In this document: positions 36,168-45,006 of the stretch, in pieces
How the letters are laid out: every line of letters begins with the position of its first letter
Position numbering within the stretch: the stretch's first letter is position 1
From: Pedobacter borealis DSM 19626
GTDB taxonomy: Bacteria > Bacteroidota > Bacteroidia > Sphingobacteriales > Sphingobacteriaceae
Assembly (NCBI RefSeq): GCF_000708285.2
Contig: NZ_JAUG01000001.1
Location: 62,001 to 126,000, forward strand
Length of the DNA: 64,000 nt
Direction of reading: 5' to 3'
The notes under the pieces: generated by a model
Databases searched by the model: none
Told to the model about the DNA's origin: nothing
Seen by the model: only the letters and a program-made list of their open reading frames with translations
Program-made: the position numbers and the translations under genes

Positions 36168-38069
36168 ATGAGTGATCAGATAAAACACGAATGCGGAATC
36201 GCTTTTATTCGCCTGTTAAAACCACTTTCTTACTACCAGCAAAAGTACGGTACAGCACTTTACGGCCTTAACAAATTATACCTTTTAATGGAAAAACAGC
36301 ATAACCGGGGCCAGGATGGCGCGGGTATTGCCACCATTAAGCTGGATATGAAACCGGGCAGTAGGTACATTAGCCGATACCGGAGCATGGCATCTAATGC
36401 GGTAGCAGATATCTTCGAATATGTGCAGAACAAATTTGTCGATATCCAAGAAAACACGCCTGAATTAATGCAGGATACAGAATGGCTCAAAAACAACGTA
36501 AGCTTTATCGGCGAGGTGTTAATGGGCCATTTGCGTTATGGTACGCATGGTAAAAACAGCATCGAAAATTGCCACCCTTTTTTAAGGCAAAACAACTGGA
36601 TGACACGTAACCTGGTAATTGCAGGTAACTTCAACATGACGAATGTTGATGAGTTATTGGAGCAATTGTACGAGTTAGGTCAACATCCAAAAGAAAAAGC
36701 AGATACCGTAACGGTATTAGAAAAAATCGGTCACTTTTTAGATGATGAAAACCAGGAGCTTTTCGATCAGTATAAAAAAGAAGGGCATGATAACATTGCG
36801 ATTACACACAAAATATCTGATAATTTAGATATTGCAAATATCCTTCGCCGTTCGGCCAAAACATGGGATGGAGGTTATTCGATCTGTGGTATGGTGGGTA
36901 ATGGCGATTCGTTCATTATGCGCGATCCGGCAGGTATCCGTCCGGCGTATTACTACTATGATGATGAGATTGTTGTAGCAGCTTCGGAACGACCAGCTTT
37001 ACAAACCGCATTTAATATCCAGTTTAAAGATGTTAAAGAGATCGATCCTGGTCATGCTTTAATTATTAAGAAAAACGGTGAGGTGAGCATGGAGCAGTTC
37101 CGCGAGCCAACCGAAAGATTGTCGTGCTCTTTCGAACGTATTTATTTCTCAAAGGGAAGTGATGTGGAGATTTACCGCGAACGTAAACAGCTTGGTCGCT
37201 TATTAAGCGATAAAATCCTTCAGGCCGTTAATTACGATTTAAAAAATACAGTATTCTCATTTATTCCAAATACGGCAGAAGTAGCCTTCTTCGGAATGGT
37301 TGATGGTGTTCAGCAATATGTGCGCAGGCACCAGAAAGATATACTTTTACATAAAAAAGAAACATTAACAGATCAGCAGCTTGAAGACCTGTTATCATTA
37401 GCACCCCGTGTAGAAAAGCTGGCGGTTAAGGATGTAAAACTGAGAACTTTTATTACTCAGGACGCAGACCGTAGCGAAATGGTAGCACATGTTTACGATA
37501 CTACCTATGGTATTATCAATAACCATCAGGATACTTTAGTGGCACTTGATGATTCGATTGTACGTGGTACAACCTTAAAGCAGAGTATCATTAAAATTGT
37601 TGACCGCTTACACCCTAAGAAAATTATTATTGTTTCTTCTGCACCTCAGATCCGTTACCCTGATTGTTATGGTATCGATATGAGCAGGATGGGGCAGTTC
37701 GTGGCTTTCGATGCGGCTATTCAGTTGTTAACGGAGCGCGGTATGTGGCAGGTGATCGAAGACGTTTACACGAAATGTAAAGCTTCGTTGCTTTTACCTA
37801 AAGAGGAAATTGTAAACCACGTTAAAGAAATTTATAAACCGTTTACGCCTGAAGAAATTTCGGCTAAAATTGCACAGATTATTACGCCAAAAGGTACTGT
37901 TGCTGAGGTTGAAGTAATTTATCAAAGTTTAGAGAACTTGCACGAAGCTTGTCCGAAAAACAAAGGTGACTGGTATTTCTCAGGAAATTACCCTACCCCG
38001 GGTGGAAATAAAGTGGTAAATAAAGCTTTCGTCAACTGGAAAGAAGGAAATAATCAAAGGGCTTATTAG
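36168..38069 (+). CDS. Amidophosphoribosyltransferase-like protein (long PurF homolog)
   Basis: A 633-residue protein with an N-terminal Ntn glutamine amidotransferase domain and a phosphoribosyltransferase domain. The nucleophile is Cys9 in IKHECGIAF, so an eight-residue propeptide would have to be removed, as in Bacillus-type PurF. The PRPP-binding motif is ALDDSIVRGTT (about residue 460). It is about 130 residues longer than standard PurF, with extra sequence inside the glutaminase half and a C-terminal extension. It may be the purine enzyme or a specialised paralog; a canonical purF is not in this window. The start is ATG 36168, since the upstream TTG is in a promoter box. Confidence 0.85.
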   Translation: MSDQIKHECGIAFIRLLKPLSYYQQKYGTALYGLNKLYLLMEKQHNRGQDGAGIATIKLDMKPGSRYISRYRSMASNAVADIFEYVQNKFVDIQENTPELMQDTEWLKNNVSFIGEVLMGHLRYGTHGKNSIENCHPFLRQNNWMTRNLVIAGNFNMTNVDELLEQLYELGQHPKEKADTVTVLEKIGHFLDDENQELFDQYKKEGHDNIAITHKISDNLDIANILRRSAKTWDGGYSICGMVGNGDSFIMRDPAGIRPAYYYYDDEIVVAASERPALQTAFNIQFKDVKEIDPGHALIIKKNGEVSMEQFREPTERLSCSFERIYFSKGSDVEIYRERKQLGRLLSDKILQAVNYDLKNTVFSFIPNTAEVAFFGMVDGVQQYVRRHQKDILLHKKETLTDQQLEDLLSLAPRVEKLAVKDVKLRTFITQDADRSEMVAHVYDTTYGIINNHQDTLVALDDSIVRGTTLKQSIIKIVDRLHPKKIIIVSSAPQIRYPDCYGIDMSRMGQFVAFDAAIQLLTERGMWQVIEDVYTKCKASLLLPKEEIVNHVKEIYKPFTPEEISAKIAQIITPKGTVAEVEVIYQSLENLHEACPKNKGDWYFSGNYPTPGGNKVVNKAFVNWKEGNNQRAY

Positions 38070-38093
38070 GCCCTAAATGGTACTTGAATAATA

Positions 38094-38125
38094 AATAGCT
38101 CATATTTATATGGGCTATTTTTTTT
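38094..38125 (+). terminator. Terminator after the PurF-like gene
   Basis: A 10-bp stem (AATAGCTCAT / ATGGGCTATT, one G-T pair), a 6-base loop and eight T. Confidence 0.88.
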
Positions 38126-38202
38126 CTCATTTTTGCCAGGGAGAACACTTGAGAAAAGCCCTTCGACTCCGCTACCATTGACAGATTGCACTATAAGGCT
38201 CG

Positions 38203-38297
38203 TCATTGCGAGGAGGAACGACGAAGCAATCTTTCATGCTATTGATCCTTGCCATAAAGATTGCTTCGTCGGCTGAAAAAGCCTTCTCGCAATGACG
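38203..38297. repeat. 95-bp compound palindrome, copy 1
   Basis: Outer arms CGTCATTGCGAG (38203-38214) and its perfect complement (38286-38297). Inner arms of 16 bp, CGACGAAGCAATCTTT (38221-38236) with its perfect complement (38258-38273). A small GGCT-GAAAA-AGCC hairpin lies on the right side. A relative is at 47695-47819. Confidence 0.8.
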
Positions 38298-38371
38298 ATA
38301 ATCTGAGGAGATTTATATCTTTTAAATTCTCCTGGCATCATCCTGATCCGATAGCTATCGGATTTATCTCG

Positions 38372-38455
38372 GGATCTGTTTTAGTGTTATTACTGATAAT
38401 ATTGGAGAAAAGAAGTTGATGATTTTAGCGGCTCGTGAGGACACGAACCACGGCG
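38372..38455 (+). repeat. 84-bp direct repeat, copy A
   Basis: Begins GGATCTGTTTTAGTG and ends ACCACGGCG; contains the small hairpin CGTG-AGGA-CACG. A second copy, with several substitutions, is at 38722-38804. Confidence 0.75.
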
Positions 38456-38721
38456 TGGGAGGGTTTTTCGTCTTCCATTAATACTACTGTATTTTCCCAC
38501 CTAAACCTGACATTCGCGGAAAGCCCGGAGGCAAATTCTTCATTTGCCGAGGACTTGAAGCATTGGCAGGACTAACAATAATAGTAACACTGTACCTGCT
38601 TTTCAAAACTTTTAACCACTAAGACACAAATTAATTAACTTCGTGAAGGTTCAATTGTTTCCAAACAGTGCGTCATCCTGACCTGTAGCGCAGCGGAAAG
38701 CTACGCAGTAAATTTATTTTA

Positions 38722-38804
38722 GGATCTGTTTTAGTGTTATTACTGATATATTGGAGAACAGAAGTTAATAATTTTAGCGGTTCGTGAGGACACGTACCAC
38801 GGCG
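38722..38804 (+). repeat. 84-bp direct repeat, copy B
   Basis: Second copy of the element at 38372-38455, same orientation, one base shorter. The CGTG-AGGA-CACG hairpin is conserved. Confidence 0.75.
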
Positions 38805-38962
38805 GAATAAAATTATTTATATTCTCGTGTCTGCCCTTCAACTCCGCTCAGGGTGACAAAACGTGAGGAAATTCCGTGTGTTCTGTGTTTCCGTGGCTAA
38901 CAACGTGGCTAACAATAAGATGTGTATGCTGCGATTTTCTTTATCATCTTTGTGGTAAAAAT

Positions 38963-39589
38963 CTATGCGTAGAACTTCAGGTAAGTTTTAACGATGAGCC
39001 AAATGGCAAAAAAGATGATGACCATACCTGCGATTTTATTCAGTTTTTTAAGCGCGTCTTCTTTTATTTTATAACGGAGTTTACTCGAGTAGAAACTCTT
39101 TGCACCATCTATACTCAATTGGGTGGCCATGGCGATAAAAAAGCAGACTAGCTTTTCGTTCAGCATGTTATTCAATTTAACCGAGATAATCCCACTTACA
39201 ATAATCCAGAACATTAAGGTAGAGGGGGTAAGGATGCACATTAAAAAACCTTTTATTACATAGCCACGTTTACTTACTTTTTGAAGCGTTGAACTATTAT
39301 AGTGCACCGTTATTTTAGAAACCAGGTAATATATACCTACGGCTAACAAAAATAGGCCCCCAATGGTGCCTACATATTTATCAAATTCTGCTTTATAATC
39401 AAAAAACTGGCTGCCAAAAAGAACCAGGCCAATTAAGACCACATCACTAATAATTACGCCAACAGCTAAAGAAAACCCAGCTTTGAAGCCCCTCTCTATG
39501 CTGGTTTTAATCATTGCAAAAAATACCGGCCCTGTTAAAAACGACGAAATAATCCCTGCTCCTATACCTAGTAATATGGCTTCAAACAT
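38963..39589 (-). CDS. LysE-family translocator
   Basis: A 208-residue inner-membrane exporter with six hydrophobic segments. The N-terminal LGIGAGIISSFLTGPVFFAMIKTSIERGFKAGFSLAVGVIISD matches the LysE/RhtB amino-acid exporter family. Substrate unknown. Monocistronic. Confidence 0.9.
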   Translation of the reverse strand: MFEAILLGIGAGIISSFLTGPVFFAMIKTSIERGFKAGFSLAVGVIISDVVLIGLVLFGSQFFDYKAEFDKYVGTIGGLFLLAVGIYYLVSKITVHYNSSTLQKVSKRGYVIKGFLMCILTPSTLMFWIIVSGIISVKLNNMLNEKLVCFFIAMATQLSIDGAKSFYSSKLRYKIKEDALKKLNKIAGMVIIFFAIWLIVKTYLKFYA

Positions 39590-39646
39590 GCATTGTATTG
39601 TTTATAATATGCGAATATGCAACTTTATACCTAAACATTTAACATT

Positions 39647-39654
39647 TATTTTTG
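39647..39654 (+). promoter_or_regulatory. TAnnTTTG box upstream of the sugar symporter
   Basis: TATTTTTG, 78 bp before the start codon of the FucP-like gene. Confidence 0.35.
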
Positions 39655-39732
39655 TTGCATAGGTTGCATAAAATTTACTGGTTTTCATTTTTTTTTATTT
39701 ATGTTTAGAGCCACTAAAACTAGATTTAAAAA

Positions 39733-41169
39733 ATGAGTTCAGAACAAACACAAACCAAATGGGGGCAATTTATTCCTTTGGTTACGGTATTCTTTTTCTG
39801 GGGCTTTGTAGCCGCCAGTAATGATATTTTAATACCGGTATTTAAAAAAGCTTTTGATTTATCGCAAGCCGAAAGTCAATTGGTTTCATTGGCATTTTAT
39901 ATTGCTTATACAGTGGGAGCTTTAATTTATAATGGTATTTCTGTTATAATAGGACAAGATATTGTAAACAAACTGGGTTATAAAAATTCGCTTGCGCTTG
40001 GTCTGGTTATTTCGGCCCTTGGAACCTTATTGTTTTACCCTGCAGCAAACCTGCATTCATTTCCTTTAATGCTTTCAGGCTTATTTATTGTCGCATTAGG
40101 TTTCTCCTTACAGCAGACTGTTGCAAATCCATTAGCTATTGCATTAGGGCCAATTAAAACAGGTTCGCAACGTTTAACGCTTGCCGGTGGTATTAATAAC
40201 TTTGGTACAACCATTGGACCACTTATTGTAAGTTTCGCTATTTTTGGTTCTGCGACAAATGCAACTACAAATATTAGTATAGAAAGCGTTAAAATTCCAT
40301 ATCTAATTTTAGGAGTTGCTTTTATTGCCGTTGCTGTTTTCTTAAAAATGTCATCGTTGCCTGATCGACCTGCTTTGGTTGAAGCTGTGGTTGAGGATAC
40401 TAAATCGATTAAGGGATCTGCTTTGCAATATCCGCAATTGGTTTTGGGTATGATTGCCATATTTGTTTATGTGGGTGTTGAGGTATCTACCGCAAGTAAT
40501 CTACCAGCTTATATGGAGAAAGATTTAGGCTTTGCCATTAAAGATATTGCCCCTTATATCTCTTTATATTGGGCAAGTATGATGATCGGTCGTTGGACAG
40601 GTGCTGTTGAAGCTTTTACTGATAATATCAGCACACAGAAAGTATTACGTTTTATTGCACCATATTTAGCTTTTGGTATTTTCTTAGCTGTAAATGCTAT
40701 AGCAAAACATGATCTTGCTCCATTTTATGTATACAGTTTGATTATATTGGTGTTAATTGCTGCTGATATGGCGAGTAAAGGTAACCCGGCCCGCATGTTG
40801 CTAATCTTTTCGGCAATAGGTATTACTGCGTTGTTAATCGGAATATTTACTAAAGGAATGGTAAGTGTTTATGCCATTACCAGTGTAGGTTTATTCTGTA
40901 GCACTTTATGGCCTTGTATTTTTACCTTGGCAGTAAGCGGTTTAGGTAAACACACCAGTCAGGGAAGTAGCTTCTTAATTATGATGATTATGGGCGGTGG
41001 TATTATTAGCTGGGCACAAGGTGCTGTATCAGAATTTACAGGTATTCAATACAGTTATGTGGTTGGTATTATCTGTTTTGCTTACTTGGCATTCTATGCC
41101 TGGAAAGTGGCTGGAATATTAAGATCACAAGGAATAAATTTTGATCAAAAAATTTCTGGCGGACATTAA
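39733..41169 (+). CDS. FucP/GluP-type sugar:proton symporter (MFS)
   Basis: A 478-residue MFS transporter of the FHS family (L-fucose permease, glucose/galactose transporter). FFFWGFVAASNDILIPVFKKAFDLSQAESQLVSLAFYIAYTVGA near the start and QQTVANPLAIALGP are characteristic of this family. Twelve helices. No sugar-catabolic genes lie beside it, so the substrate is open. A strong terminator follows at 41191. Confidence 0.9.
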   Translation: MSSEQTQTKWGQFIPLVTVFFFWGFVAASNDILIPVFKKAFDLSQAESQLVSLAFYIAYTVGALIYNGISVIIGQDIVNKLGYKNSLALGLVISALGTLLFYPAANLHSFPLMLSGLFIVALGFSLQQTVANPLAIALGPIKTGSQRLTLAGGINNFGTTIGPLIVSFAIFGSATNATTNISIESVKIPYLILGVAFIAVAVFLKMSSLPDRPALVEAVVEDTKSIKGSALQYPQLVLGMIAIFVYVGVEVSTASNLPAYMEKDLGFAIKDIAPYISLYWASMMIGRWTGAVEAFTDNISTQKVLRFIAPYLAFGIFLAVNAIAKHDLAPFYVYSLIILVLIAADMASKGNPARMLLIFSAIGITALLIGIFTKGMVSVYAITSVGLFCSTLWPCIFTLAVSGLGKHTSQGSSFLIMMIMGGGIISWAQGAVSEFTGIQYSYVVGIICFAYLAFYAWKVAGILRSQGINFDQKISGGH

Positions 41170-41190
41170 TTTTTAATAAAGTAATTTTGC

Positions 41191-41223
41191 AGCCACAGAG
41201 ATTTAGTTCTTTGTGGCTTTTTT
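41191..41223 (+). terminator. Terminator between the sugar symporter and dCMP deaminase
   Basis: Stem AGCCACA / TGTGGCT (41191-41197 with 41212-41218), then TTTTTT. A TAATTTTG box lies just before it (41182-41189). Confidence 0.8.
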
Positions 41224-41233
41224 GATTTTTATA

Positions 41234-41692
41234 ATGGCAGATAAACCAAGTTTCGATTCGATATTTATGAACCTTGCCACCGATTTGGCAGCCCGTTCGC
41301 ATTGCGTGCGTGCCCATGTAGGTGCAGTGTTAACAAAAGATACCCGTATTATTTCTATCGGCTACAATGGCCCACCGGCTGGTACGCACAATTGCGATGA
41401 GGAATGGCCAGAGCATGGCTGTGCGCGTGATAGTAAGGGGAGTTGTTCTTTAGCCTTACACGCTGAGGAGAATGCAATCCTGTATGCTTCTAAAAACGGT
41501 TCGAAAATAGAAGGCTGTACTTTATATACCACCTTATCGCCTTGTATTGCCTGCGCCCGCTTGATTCTGTCTTCGGGAATTAAATTGGTTTATTATTCTA
41601 AATCGTATGCGGCTTACAAAGGTTTGCCTAGCGATGAAGGAGTAGACTTTTTACGGAAATTTGGAGTTGAGGTGGTTTTGATGGAATCGTAA
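41234..41692 (+). CDS. Deoxycytidylate (dCMP) deaminase family protein
   Basis: A 152-residue zinc-dependent deaminase. The catalytic HAE is H76-A77-E78 and the other zinc ligands are C104 and C107 in SPCIACARL. An additional Cys/His-rich stretch (HNCDEEWPEHGC) is typical of dCMP deaminases, which make dUMP for thymidylate synthesis. The frame is open to 41213, inside the terminator stem, so ATG 41234 (MADKPSFDS) is the start. Confidence 0.92.
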   Translation: MADKPSFDSIFMNLATDLAARSHCVRAHVGAVLTKDTRIISIGYNGPPAGTHNCDEEWPEHGCARDSKGSCSLALHAEENAILYASKNGSKIEGCTLYTTLSPCIACARLILSSGIKLVYYSKSYAAYKGLPSDEGVDFLRKFGVEVVLMES

Positions 41693-41974
41693 AGGTTTAT
41701 TGGTAGTTGCAAGTATTCCATATGGATTATTGTTACTGCAAATTTGCAACTGTAGACCGCAAACTGATTCATTAGTCATTGGTTCATGACTTATTCATTA
41801 ATTGTTTAAATCGACTCTGGATTTTTTCCTTACAACTTCCGTTCCGAGTATTTTGGTAGTCCATCTAATTCTATTTCTATGTGCTTGCGACAAGGTATTT
41901 TGATAAAATATAGGCTATAGATTTGGTTTTAAATGACAAAGGGGTGATCTCTCGACCATCCCCAAACTAAACTA

Positions 41975-42757
41975 TTACTCAATCCATTCTGATGGAGGTG
42001 GAGTTATCGAAGGCTCCTTAAAATTTGGATGTGCAATATAATAATGAATTACACCTTGACTATCTTTCAGCGCTGCAAGTTTAAATGTCACTAGTTTTGG
42101 TGGTCCAGGAGTACATTGTCCAAAGCCTTGAAACCCAATTCTAGTAATTTTAACTTTTTGAATTGCTGGATTAAATGTTCTATCATAATATTTTTCTGCA
42201 ACATCAAACTTATCCTCTGGATGGTCAACGAACCAACTGTTAGTTTGTTGAAACTGATTAAGAAAAACTGTAAAAGTTTCTCCAGCATCGTCTTTTCCGT
42301 TAAAGGTCATACTGCTCCAAGTACTTGTAATTTTTTGCACAGTAGGCGACCCGCAATTTATCCGAGTATAGGCAAATATTCTGGATGCACTTTCACTACT
42401 ATTACCGGGATCATTCCCTAAAAGAGTACCAACTTCTCCAGTTGGATATTCTGGTGTTCCACCAATAACTGCAACGGCATATCCAACAGCATATCCTTCA
42501 CGTAGTTGTACATGTGCCATCTGTATAGTGAAACCGTCCCAAGGAATCAGAGTTTTCCATTGTGTACCATCTCCATAGGGGAATAATTCACTTTTTGCGT
42601 AAGATTCCCAATTCGGAACATTCGCTGATGCATTAGGTTTACCTGAAAAAGTTTCCAGTTCTTTCTTTGGTTCAATGATGCTGTCTTTTTTACAGCCATA
42701 AAAGGTAAAAGTTGCGGACAAGGCAAGGACGAGCATTAAGCTTAAATGTTTTTTCAT
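41975..42757 (-). CDS. Lipoprotein of unknown function
   Basis: A 260-residue probable lipoprotein: charged start MKKHLS, hydrophobic core, and a lipobox-like TFYGC with Cys21. The body has WESYAKSELFPYGDGTQWKTLIPWDG, two further cysteines (RINCGSP and FGQCTPG) and a Pro-rich end. It is predicted to be beta-rich. I do not recognise the family. It is isolated between two gene-poor stretches. Confidence 0.78.
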   Translation of the reverse strand: MKKHLSLMLVLALSATFTFYGCKKDSIIEPKKELETFSGKPNASANVPNWESYAKSELFPYGDGTQWKTLIPWDGFTIQMAHVQLREGYAVGYAVAVIGGTPEYPTGEVGTLLGNDPGNSSESASRIFAYTRINCGSPTVQKITSTWSSMTFNGKDDAGETFTVFLNQFQQTNSWFVDHPEDKFDVAEKYYDRTFNPAIQKVKITRIGFQGFGQCTPGPPKLVTFKLAALKDSQGVIHYYIAHPNFKEPSITPPPSEWIE

Positions 42758-43028
42758 AGATATAAATTAAGTTTAGTAATTAATAGATGTAAGATATGTA
42801 AATTTTTATTGACTTAGATGTAAGTATGGTAGGTAATTAAATAAATCAGTCTAATTTCTGAACCTATAGCTTTGTTTACGGGTTTGAATATTTGCAAAAT
42901 ACTGATATTTAAGCATATGGTTTATCAACCACATCAAGTAAGTGGAACAACTTACCCTCCCCACACAAACCTTACAGGTAATTTCGAAATGTAACCCATT
43001 CACCGAGGATTTTACGGTGTGCGAACAC

Positions 43029-43227
43029 ATGAAGCAAAAATTAATAGTATTGCTAAACATCTCGTTTGCAAGCAACGGCTTTAATAAAAAAGAATTAGAG
43101 AGTTTGTCTGATTTAATCATTGGACAACAAACATTGGTAACCCACAATCACTCTAGCATTTGAATCTGAAGTTCCAGCTACAATAGATTTGATCACTAAG
43201 TTTTTTCTAAGCTTAAAGGTTTTGTAA
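43029..43227 (+). pseudogene. Possible frameshifted small helical protein
   Basis: One frame (ATG 43029 to 43163) reads MKQKLIVLLN then SFASNGFNKKELESLSDLI, a convincing amphipathic protein start. The +1 frame then continues from 43141 with TLAFESEVPATIDLITKFF to a stop at 43227. Together they look like one roughly 65-residue protein broken by an indel near 43138. The pattern recalls small helical proteins in Bacteroidota phages, but this is only an impression. Confidence 0.3.
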
Positions 43228-43354
43228 TGAGCGGATTGTCCGCCCTTAACAAGACACCAGTAAGTTGATAGCGGTATGTTTTTGCTGAAAAAAAAATAGT
43301 ATAATGGGTTTTTAATTGTTTATTTGCCGTATTTTATTTGTCCTTATTTATACC

Positions 43355-43362
43355 TATTTTTG
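43355..43362 (+). promoter_or_regulatory. TAnnTTTG box adjacent to the guaA start
   Basis: TATTTTTG ending 3 bp before ATG 43366. With normal spacing, transcription would start on or beside the start codon. Confidence 0.5.
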
Positions 43363-43365
43363 CGG

Positions 43366-44895
43366 ATGCAAGAAAAAATCATTATCGTCGATTTTGGTTC
43401 GCAATTTACACAACTCATCGCTCGTAGGGTTCGCGAACTAAATATTTACTGTGAAATATATCCATACAACAATCTTCCTGAGGTTACGCCTGATGTAAAA
43501 GGAGTTATTTTTTCGGGTAGTCCATTCTCCGTTCGTCAGGAAGATGCACCTCAGATCGATTTATCGAAATACCATTTAAAATTTCCTTTATTGGCTGTTT
43601 GTTATGGTGCACAATATATTGCCCAACATTCTGGCGGTGCAGTGCAGCCATCTTCAACACGCGAATATGGTCGTGCTAACCTGAATTTTGTAAACCAGGA
43701 GAATAAATTATTTAAAGGCATTAACATCGGTTCACAAGTTTGGATGAGCCATGGCGATACCATTACCGATATTCCAGAAAATTTTGAGTTGATTGCCAGT
43801 ACCGATAGCGTAAAAGTGGCAGCTTACCATATTACAGATTCAGATACTTATGCCATCCAGTTTCACCCTGAGGTAACGCACAGTATTGATGGGAAAATCC
43901 TTTTAGAAAACTTCTTGGTTGATATTTGCGGATGTAGCCAGGACTGGACTTCTGCTGCTTTTGTTGAAACCACAATTGCCGATATTAAAGCTACTGTAGG
44001 TAACGATAAAGTTGTTTTAGCACTTTCAGGTGGTGTTGATAGTAGTGTTGCAGCGGTACTTTTACATAAAGCCATCGGTACAAACCTACACTGTATATTT
44101 GTTGATAATGGTTTATTGCGTAAAAATGAATATGAAAGTGTTTTAGAGCAATATAAAGATTTTGGCTTAAATATTAAAGGCGTTGATGCTAAAGACAAAT
44201 TCTTGGGTCAGTTGGCCGGGGTAGAAGATCCAGAAACAAAACGTAAAATTATTGGCCGTGTATTTATCGAAGTTTTCGACGAAGAATCTCACCTGATCCA
44301 AGATGTAAAGTGGTTGGCCCAAGGTACAATCTATCCTGATATTATTGAATCAGTTTCGGTTAAAGGGCCGTCGGCAACCATAAAATCGCACCATAATGTA
44401 GGTGGTTTACCAGATTTTATGAAACTTAAAGTAGTAGAGCCACTTAAAACTTTGTTTAAAGATGAAGTAAGAAGAGTAGGCACCACTTTAGGATTAGAAT
44501 CGTTTATTTTAGGCCGTCACCCATTTCCAGGCCCAGGCCTGGGTATCCGCATTATCGGAGAAGTTACTCCAGAAAAAGTTGCCATTTTACAAGATGCCGA
44601 TAAAATTTATATCGACAATTTAAAAGAAGCAGGCCTTTACGATAAAGTATGGCAGGCAGGCGCTATCTTCTTACCGGTAAGATCTGTAGGAGTGATGGGC
44701 GATGAGCGCACTTACGAAAATGTAATTGCATTAAGAGCAGTCGAATCACTTGATGGGATGACTGCAGATTGGTGCCATTTACCTTATCCGGTATTGGCTA
44801 AAATCTCAAACGAGATCATCAATAAAGTTAAAGGGATCAATAGAGTGGTATACGATATCAGCTCTAAACCACCTGCAACTATCGAGTGGGAATAG
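43366..44895 (+). CDS. guaA: GMP synthase (glutamine-hydrolysing)
   Basis: A 509-residue enzyme converting XMP to GMP. The class I glutaminase domain (about 1-195) has C79 in AVCYGAQ and the His-Glu in HPEVTHS. The PP-loop ATPase domain starts with [15 protein letters not shown]. The C-terminal dimerisation domain has [12 protein letters not shown] and ends [10 protein letters not shown]. The start is ATG 43366 ([11 protein letters not shown]); a 14-codon upstream extension reads through the promoter and is rejected. A terminator is at 44952. Confidence 0.97.
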   Translation: MQEKIIIVDFGSQFTQLIARRVRELNIYCEIYPYNNLPEVTPDVKGVIFSGSPFSVRQEDAPQIDLSKYHLKFPLLAVCYGAQYIAQHSGGAVQPSSTREYGRANLNFVNQENKLFKGINIGSQVWMSHGDTITDIPENFELIASTDSVKVAAYHITDSDTYAIQFHPEVTHSIDGKILLENFLVDICGCSQDWTSAAFVETTIADIKATVGNDKVVLALSGGVDSSVAAVLLHKAIGTNLHCIFVDNGLLRKNEYESVLEQYKDFGLNIKGVDAKDKFLGQLAGVEDPETKRKIIGRVFIEVFDEESHLIQDVKWLAQGTIYPDIIESVSVKGPSATIKSHHNVGGLPDFMKLKVVEPLKTLFKDEVRRVGTTLGLESFILGRHPFPGPGLGIRIIGEVTPEKVAILQDADKIYIDNLKEAGLYDKVWQAGAIFLPVRSVGVMGDERTYENVIALRAVESLDGMTADWCHLPYPVLAKISNEIINKVKGINRVVYDISSKPPATIEWE

Positions 44896-44951
44896 TTTTT
44901 AGTTCAGAGTCCTGAGTCATTAGTCGGGAGTCGATATACAAATAATATGCT

Positions 44952-44990
44952 TATGCTAGCAAGGTGGAATAAACTTTGCTAGCATATTTT
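44952..44990 (+). terminator. Terminator after guaA
   Basis: Perfect 11-bp stem TATGCTAGCAA / TTGCTAGCATA (44952-44962 with 44976-44986), followed by TTTTG. Confidence 0.75.
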
Positions 44991-45006
44991 GTTAAAAATG
45001 ATAGGT

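Larger units (their letters stand above)
38126..38962. other. Gene-free stretch packed with repeats
   Basis: No gene is supported over about 840 bp. In order: part of a CTTCGACTCCGCT repeat (38162), a 95-bp compound palindrome (38203-38297), the palindrome CCGATAGCTATCGG (38348-38361), an 84-bp direct repeat (38372-38455 and 38722-38804), an extended GTCATCCTGA...TAGGATCT element (about 38672-38727), and a CTTCAACTCCGCTCAGGGTGAC repeat (about 38838). Confidence 0.7.
42758..43365. other. Gene-poor stretch upstream of guaA
   Basis: About 600 bp containing only a possible broken gene (43029-43227) and, at its right end, the guaA promoter box. The left part is AT-rich and probably holds the lipoprotein promoter, though no exact TAnnTTTG box was found. 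Confidence 0.5.

Noticed and set aside
38876..39151. 91-codon plus-strand ORF before and over lysE
   Set aside because: Mostly antisense to the well-supported LysE gene; composition is not protein-like.
42851..43147. 98-codon minus-strand ORF upstream of guaA
   Set aside because: Cys/Met/Asn-rich without a fold signature and antisense to the better helical fragment at 43029.
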